DNA of 27,500 nt. Source: Chrysomallon squamiferum. Its lineage: Eukaryota > Mollusca > Gastropoda > Neomphalida > Peltospiridae. A model generated the notes under the pieces. It made no database searches, had not been told where the DNA came from, and saw nothing but the letters and a program-made list of their open reading frames with translations. Below are positions 19,826-27,500 of the stretch, piece after piece; position 1 is the stretch's first letter; each line of letters starts with the position of its first letter. Both the position numbers and the translations under genes were made by a program. The DNA is taken from NCBI GenBank assembly GCA_012295275.1, contig CM022672.1:7403884-7431383 (forward strand), read 5' to 3'.

Positions 19826-20940
19826 CTGTATTTTGATAGTAAGAGCTAACTTTCTGCAGAATGTTTAATCGACATGGAGAAAATAATATTGTCTACGAGT
19901 ATCTGAATAAACAATTCTCTTTACATTGTAAATAAAAATGTTTCTTCAGTCATTTTATTAACGTCATTGTTTGTTACTATACTATCATCATTATTTATTT
20001 TAACCACTTTATATCTGTATGTTGCATCAACCATTCATTTGCCATATTGTTCATAAGTGTGCTGAACTGAGTAAGCAGATTTTAATCTTTTTATTTGCAT
20101 TATCATCTATGAATATATTGTGATCTACTTTTCTATGAATTATACTGCGCACGAGTGTGTTGTTGACATCAGTCAGTATCTTTACATTGTCCTTGAATAA
20201 GTTGTCATACGTTATTTTCTTTAGTACACCGTGCATTTTAATCATTTTATTCAGCAGATAGTTCGTTGCTCTGTTTCAACAACATATTCTTTTTATCACA
20301 GTGTCTATGAGAAAATATTATTGTCAACATTCAATGTCTACATTGTCATCGATTATTCGATTTCTTGCAGTTTCGTTATTTTATTTGCTGCTCTGTCCAT
20401 GTTTGTACAAAACTTTCTCTCTACGACATGTTGCGCGTGTGTGGTGCTAACGTCTTCTGACAGCGCACAGCACGAGCACGTCAGTTGTAATCAGCGCATT
20501 GCATTCTACACGTCCTCTTGCTGTAAATCCTTCTGCGGCTTCCACCTTCAGCTTCGCAAAGAGCCAAAGTCAACAGAATAAAAGAGAAAATAATCCACTA
20601 CAGCTGCAGAGAAACTCTTCAACTTTGCAGATCATCAGCGCTTCCAGTAATCACCAGCGTAGCATGACTCGCCAGATGAATATTTAAATATCGCCTTAAT
20701 GCAAGGAGAAAGATACAGGAATCCGTAGAAACATTTCTCTGGATTCTGGAGAAGATTACAGGACTGTCCATTCAGTGACTGACCACTGTCCGCTTGCATG
20801 ACTTCTGTCTGAAATCAAATCTCGATGTTTAGATTCAAAATGACGTGGCTACGATCAAGACTTAATATTATAATCTTTGCTGTTGAATACGTTGGTAATT
20901 TTTCCTTATTATTATTGCTTCTACTACTACCAGAATAACT
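19826..20940. other. AT-rich to mixed spacer, no recognised gene
   Basis: About 1.1 kb without tandem repeats. 20400-20680 is more GC-rich. Short frames on both strands lack recognisable domains. One 64-codon minus-strand frame at 20051-20245 is described separately. Confidence 0.45.
20051..20245 (-). other. Unrecognised 64-codon frame, possible coding relic
   Basis: The product is lysine-, asparagine- and aspartate-rich without low-complexity repeats. Just upstream on the same strand are several short coding-like pieces broken by stops and frame changes. This would fit a decayed transposon or gene fragment but is equally possible by chance in AT-rich DNA. No domain is recognised. Confidence 0.12.
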
Positions 20941-20949
20941 ACTATTTTG

Positions 20950-20952
20950 TAT

Positions 20953-21003
<51 letters not shown>

Positions 21004-21005
21004 TT
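20950..21005. repeat. (TTTA)14 microsatellite
   Basis: A pure TTTA run. Confidence 0.96.
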
Positions 21006-21204
21006 AGTTTCTTTGATATATCAGAAAATCTTATTTCAATTCAGTGCAGGATTTTTGTGGGATTTGTTGGGGGGTTTGTTGCTGTTTTTATCTATGTTTT
21101 CTGTTTTGAACAACTATCCACATGACATTGTATGTGATATATCTGCTTTATCTGACAGTTTTATTCTGAGGCTGAACATGGAATTTGGAAATTAACGTAT
21201 ACGT

Positions 21205-22164
<960 letters not shown>

Positions 22165-22184
22165 TTTTTTATTTATTTATTCAT

Positions 22185-22255
<71 letters not shown>

Positions 22256-22260
22256 TTTTA
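22165..22260. repeat. (TTTA)n, about 23 units
   Basis: Nearly pure TTTA with one CATT interruption near 22181. Confidence 0.96.
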
Positions 22261-22411
22261 TAAGATAAGTGAGTGTTGTTAGCTATATTCACAATGTTGA
22301 TTTGGTAGTCAGTTAATCATTGTTTGTTGTTATTCTTGGATTTTTTTTCTTCTATATTATAATTATTATCATCAGCATTATCACCAGCATTAGTATTAGT
22401 ATTAGTACTAA

Positions 22412-22581
<170 letters not shown>

Positions 22582-22639
22582 TACACACACATACAAACAT
22601 ACACATAATTATAGACATATATATACATACATACACAAA

Positions 22640-23349
22640 CACACACTTTCACTCAAAACCATGACTCACCAAACAAAAAATCATACGCATAAAAACATAT
22701 AAACAAAAAGTGACCGAGAAAAACGAAAAATTAAGAAAAAAAAACTAATTTAAGCCACTATTCGTACACTGTCTCATTTAACCGTTGTTGATGTAAACAC
22801 ACTTAACACGATACACCTTTTAGAAAATATTATTTAAACTGGCCACTAATTCACTGCTAATTCCTTGCTAATTCTCTCCCAGCAACCTTCGACAGCTTTT
22901 CAAATGTTGATATTTTCAGATGTGTTTTTCTTTTGGTTTATTTTCGACAGGAGGCCTATCTTGTATGTTGCTAGGTATATAAATAACCTTTGGTTAACGC
23001 AGTTAAATGAACCTAATCGGAAGACAGGCCCATGGGCAGCCAGATTCAAGGGTAAAGACCATAAAAATAAACAATTAGTACGTCACCTGTTTGAATCTTC
23101 ACCTCAGGGAGGGATTATCATTTAATTACCGTGTCGAAAAAATCATGTGAGAACTGGCTGTTGAATTTCAACTAATGAAGTGCCACTGTAGCATATTTTA
23201 TATATACTTATATCGTAAAAACATGTATGATCTTCTGTTTGTGTAAATTGATTTAACTACTGTAATAAAACAAGAGTCCAGACTCAAGTATTAGATCAGG
23301 TCTGAACACTAACAAAATACAGCAAAACAGTGTCTGCGTCTTGTGTCTG

Positions 23350-23353
<4 letters not shown>
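22640..23353. other. Spacer with a possible cryptic exon
   Basis: Mostly AT-rich unique DNA. The only coding-like stretch is at 22951-23051, described separately. Confidence 0.45.
22951..23051 (+). other. Exon-like segment bounded by consensus splice sites
   Basis: A T-rich stretch ending TTTTCGACAG (22941-22950) looks like a 3' splice site, and AAGG|GTAAAG at 23048-23057 looks like a 5' splice site. The enclosed 101 bases are open in at least one frame (WLTQLNEPNRKTGPWAARF is part of the translation). The product is not recognised and no partner exon was found. Chance is a serious alternative. Confidence 0.13.
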
Positions 23354-23416
<63 letters not shown>

Positions 23417-23451
23417 TTATTATAAACACACGTACATACATACACAAACAG

Positions 23452-23496
<45 letters not shown>

Positions 23497-23598
23497 TACA
23501 TACATGCGTACATAAAGGTAAAACGCCAGTCTGGACATACCTAAATGAAAACTAGAGACACATTCAAAGATAAAAATGTATTTGTGTATCTCAAACAT

Positions 23599-23640
<42 letters not shown>
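23354..23640. repeat. (CA)30, (CA)19 and inverted (TG)19 arrays
   Basis: CA arrays at 23354-23413 and 23454-23491 are followed by a TG array at 23602-23640 on the same strand. The last two are complementary and could pair as a hairpin with about 110 bases between. Confidence 0.95.
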
Positions 23641-23641
<1 letters not shown>

Positions 23642-23930
23642 ATGTATATATATAAATATCACAAACACACGATTAGTATCAGATGATGTATGATAACAAT
23701 CTGTCAGTGATGGAAGTTTCTAATCCACATTCTGCGCGGCTTGTTCTTTATTACGTGTATCATTAAAGACAACCGTTCTTCCAGTGGAATTCAGATGTTT
23801 GTTTCCCGATCTAATGGAATTAATCCGCTAATTCAGTCTGTTAAAACCAGAGTATGCGTATGTACACAGATACATGCATGGGGCCTCATATACATATTTA
23901 TACATACATACACACATGTGTACATGCATA
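23641..23930. other. Short unique spacer
   Basis: Non-repetitive sequence between the CA/TG and CATA arrays, with no recognised gene. Confidence 0.45.
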
Positions 23931-24008
23931 CATACACACATACATACATATATACGTGCATACACACATTCATGATACATGAGCATAGATACATACAGAC
24001 ATACATAC

Positions 24009-24039
<31 letters not shown>

Positions 24040-24098
24040 CATACATACATACATACATACATGCATACATACATACATACATACATACATACATACAC
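23931..24098. repeat. (CATA)n array
   Basis: Imperfect CATA units become a near-pure ACAT run from about 24003 to 24096, with one ATGC interruption. Translations of both strands are artefacts. Confidence 0.95.
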
Positions 24099-25787
24099 AC
24101 ACATATTTACAAACGTATATATCTGTAAGTGTGTCGTGTAAGTGTATATGCATTTATATATGCACAGGTGTGCGTAATTGTTATAAAACAATAAAACATT
24201 TCAAGAGTCAGTCGTAACTGAATAAAATAATGGAATGTTGAGATCTCTTTTTTTTTCTTCATACAGAGTGGGATTTAACGCAAAACTAATACGGACGATT
24301 CAATTCTTCTACTTTTTATAATTAGTTTCTGTTTGTTACAAGGAAAACAACACCGCTATTCTATAACACCTTTTTAACATGAAGAGCAATTTCACTCAAC
24401 ACCGGTGATTTATGTTTAACGTCAACAGTATTCGGAACATGACAGGTGTTCAGTTGATTTATGGGCCGTAAAGCGTCTCGAATTACGTGAGAAAACACGA
24501 GATAATCTGTTTCTTCTCCAGCGCCAACTGATGGATGTTTTACAACATAAACAAAAGAATCCATGATTGGAAACTGTATTTTTGAAACAAGCCGATATAT
24601 AATGTAACGTAACATTTACTTAACCATTTCGTCTTCTTTTTTTGTAAAAGGATCAACGATTAATTGTTGTCTATTATTAATGTTGATATTATCTCCCTTT
24701 GGTATAACCATGTTGAATATAAATGTGTCCGGCGGCCTGTACAAAAGTAAACAGTACCGATCTCGATGAACAGTTAATTCGTGAGTCGTATCTCGACAGG
24801 TAAAATGATCGATCCCGCTGTCCTACCACTTGTTTATAGAGGACGTTGAACGTGCTTTTCTGCCTTTGTTCAAATTTTAATAAATTTTAATGGATGCTTA
24901 TTTTTTTCAGTAGGATAAAACATTTCTTAACATTTTAAAGATTGATTTCCCTAAGTAGAGTTTGAATTTATTTATATTTTTCTTAAAGTATTTCAATATA
25001 CTAAATTAGAAATGTCGTTGGAATTAGAAAGATTAAAATATCAAAGCGTTCACGGCCAACTGCTAACTTCAGGTCAACGATCTAGGTAAACTGCATATTT
25101 TGTAAGCAAACAGAATTCAGCAGTAATAATCAACAAGTACATTGTGATAAAAATTATACCACTCCACTCGTAACTGAGTTCTTCTCTAACCTGCCTCACA
25201 CAAGAGAGAGTCTAAATTGTGAAAAGTACAGAAAAAAGCAATCTGGTTACATCTCAGAGTTTACCATCACTCTCCAAACTCTGCATGAACTCGTGCAAAT
25301 TGGCCTATCATCGTACAAAGATGGGATGTTTTATCGCGTCCCTAAAACAATTTAGCTCCATGTCGTGCCACAGATAACTCAGGCGAAATGATTATCTTTG
25401 TCTGACGGAGTGCGGCAAGCGCGCTGATGATGTAGTAGACTTGTCAGACCCACTGGGCAGACTCGGGCGAGTTGTCCGTCAACCATGTCGGTCAGAGAGA
25501 TGGTCATCTGAAGACCAAGCCAACGGCTCTCGTCCGAAGTACTGGTCAGGCTTTACTTTTATGCCGGAACAATCTAGCGATGACCACCAGTGTCATATTT
25601 CTTATGAGAGAAACAGAGAGAGAGAATATTACTGAATGAAAAGATTAAAGAAGAATCTCTCTGTGATCACTGTAATAGTGTGATTAATTATTTATTTATA
25701 TCTCTATACACTTATTTATTATATTTATATCATTATGTTTTGATCGTTTATGTTTGCAATTTGCATTTCTTTTTTCTTTTTTTTTTT
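24099..25787. other. Longest unique spacer on the right side
   Basis: About 1.7 kb almost free of tandem repeats, with moderately GC-rich patches at 24700-24860 and 25380-25560. No family is recognised on either strand. One short coding-like frame (24361-24564) is described separately. Confidence 0.45.
24361..24564 (-). other. Unrecognised 67-codon frame with coding-like composition
   Basis: The frame starting MDSFVYVVKHPSVG lacks low-complexity content and has a balanced amino-acid mix. A candidate acceptor (AATACAG on the minus strand) lies just upstream of the ATG. I recognise no domain and see no continuation. It may be a small gene, an exon, a relic or chance. Confidence 0.15.
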
Positions 25788-26137
25788 CTGTTTTAAGTAA
25801 AACTCGTGTTAACACGATAACATACTGCAAAATATCAGGGTTATAAAGTCTGTCAAATATTAATAAATACTGTTTCTGTTTTAAGTAAAACTCGTGTTAA
25901 CACGATAACATACTGCAAAATATCAGGGTTATAAAGTCTGTCAAATATTAATAAATACTGTTTCTGTTTTAAGTAAAACTCGTGGTAACACGAAACATAC
26001 TGCAAAATATCAGGGTTATAAAGTCTGTCAAATATTAATAAATACTGTTTCTGTTTTAAGTAAAACTCGTGGTAACACGAAACATACTTCAAAATATCAG
26101 GGTTATAAAGTCTGTCAAATATTAATAAATACTGTTT
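25788..26137. repeat. 87/88-bp satellite, four tandem units with internal palindrome
   Basis: Units begin (CTGTTTTAAGTAAAACTCG) at 25788, 25876, 25964 and 26051, with lengths 88, 88, 87 and 87. A fifth unit aborts after CTGTTT at 26138. Units 1-2 carry the perfect 12-base palindrome CGTGTTAACACG; units 3-4 carry CGTGGTAACACG and a one-base deletion just after it. The two variant pairs imply stepwise duplication. Minus-strand translation is repetitive (LLIFDRLYNPDIL) and is a by-product. Confidence 0.96.
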
Positions 26138-26189
26138 CTGTTTCGAGTACCATCCGCCTCCAATCAGTCTCATGTTACACAAATCAGCA

Positions 26190-26330
26190 GTCGCACTAAT
26201 AAATTACTCAAATCAGACAGCGTATCACGTTACTCAAACCTGACGTCACACTGATATCACACTACTCAACTCTGTCATCAGACTGGTATCACACTACTCA
26301 ACTCTGTCATCAGACTGGTATCATATTCCG
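26190..26330. repeat. 32-bp tandem repeat
   Basis: Near-identical units at 26254-26285 and 26286-26317 (core CACACTACTCAACTCTGTCA), a diverged unit at 26222-26253 containing a CRE palindrome (26241-26248), a weaker one at 26190-26221, and a truncated start at 26318. Confidence 0.9.
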
Positions 26331-26742
26331 TCTGTGTTTTCACGGTGTCTGTCTGTTACTTCGATGTCCACCGTATCGCCATTTCAACACTGACATTTAT
26401 CGGCCGTTTTGTTCAATATTACTAAATTATTAATCTCCATTATTGAAATTATTTCTGTGAATGTCTTCCCACACCTTCAGCCGAGAATAGACGGTGCCGT
26501 GTTCAAGGACTATCAAGATTTATTTATGACAAAAACCAGGAATTTCTTTGCAGTTACGTGTTCGCATTCCGACGCAATCCCCACCCCACACCGCCGACTC
26601 ACCTGTTTATATAGCAGTTTTGTGCAATCTTTAACATTTCCTGGTCTGAAAAAAACCCCATAAAAAACAAGCAACTGACAACCAGACATGGAGTAACGAG
26701 TTACCTCTACAATTCTTTAAAGCTTTTATGAGTTATTTAACA
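26331..26742. other. Unique spacer
   Basis: Non-repetitive. An 84-codon plus-strand frame (26409-26663) has no recognised domain. Nothing else is seen. Confidence 0.45.
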
Positions 26743-26955
26743 AATGTGTATTACTATTATTTTTTTAACATTAATGTGAGTTACTGTTATAATTATTTAA
26801 TATTGTGATTACTGTTATAACTATTCAACATTGTGATTACTGTTATAATTATTTAACACTGTGAGTTACTGTTATATTTTTTTTAACAGTGTTATGAGTT
26901 ACTATTATAATTATTAAACGGTGCTTGTGAATTACTGTTAATCTTTTAACGGTAC
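26743..26955. repeat. Degenerate ~28-35-bp tandem repeat, about seven units
   Basis: GTGAGTTACTGTTATAATTA-like units followed by TTTAACATT recur at about 26743, 26774, 26805, 26833, 26861, 26896 and 26927 with variable lengths and base changes. Confidence 0.85.
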
Positions 26956-27500
26956 AAAAATGATGGACAGACGTTTATATCTGTTCTTCGGATTGCTAAG
27001 AACAAGGCACTGAAAGGAAAATTGTTTGTTTTTACCAGTGATCTGGAATAGAACTGACAAACAGATAGATATACATGAATGTTGTTTCTCAATCGATTTT
27101 CAGTCTGTTAGCCAACATCAGAATGAGATGAATACCTATTTCTGGAGTTTTATGATGATGATTATTATTGTTGTTGTTATTTTCCTATAAAACCAGAACA
27201 ACATCGTAGTTAATTTCTTGAATATTTGCTTTATTTTGCAATAATTATGATGTGAAAATAAATTTAAATGAATTATTTATACGATAACATGATAAAATAA
27301 AAATTAAACCGAAAATAAATATAAAAATACATCAGACAAATGGAACATAAAAATACCAGTTGGTAATATTATGTTAATGACCTGTGGTCATATATTATAA
27401 TACGATGGTAAAAATAATTCTTGATATTTTTTGTCTTTTTGTAAGACATTAAAGCAGGTTTAAACCTAATTTGATATATACTATTCAGATTCCATTATTT
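26956..27500. other. AT-rich spacer to the window end
   Basis: Unique AT-rich DNA with a short GATGATG/ATTATTGTTGTT triplet patch at about 27153-27180. No gene is supported. Confidence 0.5.

Noticed and set aside
20231-20581. 116-codon Cys/Ser-rich plus-strand frame
   Set aside because: No signal peptide plus regular cysteine pattern, no recognised domain, and no supporting splice or promoter signals.
25853-26182. Repeat protein of ~29-residue units on the minus strand
   Set aside because: Units are 87 or 88 bases; the 88-base copies break the frame, so the apparent repeat protein is a by-product of the satellite.

Overview
This is eukaryotic, most likely invertebrate animal, nuclear DNA. 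It is AT-rich and dominated by microsatellites, minisatellites and low-complexity tracts. One protein-coding gene is recognisable with confidence: a single-exon class A G-protein-coupled receptor on the minus strand at 15587-16750. It looks like a beta-adrenergic-like octopamine receptor (OctB-R type). That family is protostome, and the very dense simple repeats would suit a lophotrochozoan such as a mollusc (a cephalopod is possible). The organism assignment is inference; nothing in the window fixes it. There are no bacterial features: no operons, CRISPR arrays, insertion sequences or rRNA. I found no tRNA.

Layout. (i) 1-9150 is gene-poor. It holds seven long (CT)n/(GA)n tracts, poly-T runs, triplet arrays and one copy of a ~0.55 kb interspersed repeat (638-1185). 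Isolated higher-GC patches at about 3060-3160 (E2F/CHR/nuclear-receptor-like motifs) and 8334-8347 (RFX X-box-like) could be regulatory. (ii) 9850-11400 has a decayed ~25-bp minisatellite interrupted by a younger (ATGT)n/(GT)n array, then mixed ATAC/TA repeats. (iii) 11400-14100 is AT-rich, with purine-rich and (AAT)n blocks. (iv) 14120-14930 is a strongly degenerate ~60-65-bp tandem array lying 3' of the receptor gene. (v) 15240-17650 is the only long repeat-poor, higher-GC island. It holds the receptor and about 0.9 kb of upstream sequence with CCAAT boxes and a cluster of an AGCAGACG octamer. (vi) 18019-19045 is a nested repeat complex holding the second copy of the 0.55 kb repeat. (vii) 19440-27500 is again repeat-rich: a 27-bp minisatellite, two TTTA arrays, compound CATA/TA/GA tracts, CA/TG arrays, an 87/88-bp satellite with an internal palindrome, a 32-bp tandem repeat and a ~30-bp decayed array.

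Functional picture. The receptor would sit in the plasma membrane, bind a biogenic amine (octopamine is the best guess) and probably signal through Gs/cAMP. All the aminergic anchor residues are present, but the TM6 toggle position that is usually Trp (6.48) is Phe. No second gene can be shown to cooperate with it here. Two or three short coding-like segments (22951-23051, 24361-24564 and 20051-20245) are recorded at low confidence. I see no convincing undescribed multi-gene system. The observations of most interest are the receptor's Phe6.48, the octamer cluster upstream of it, and the layered repeat architecture.
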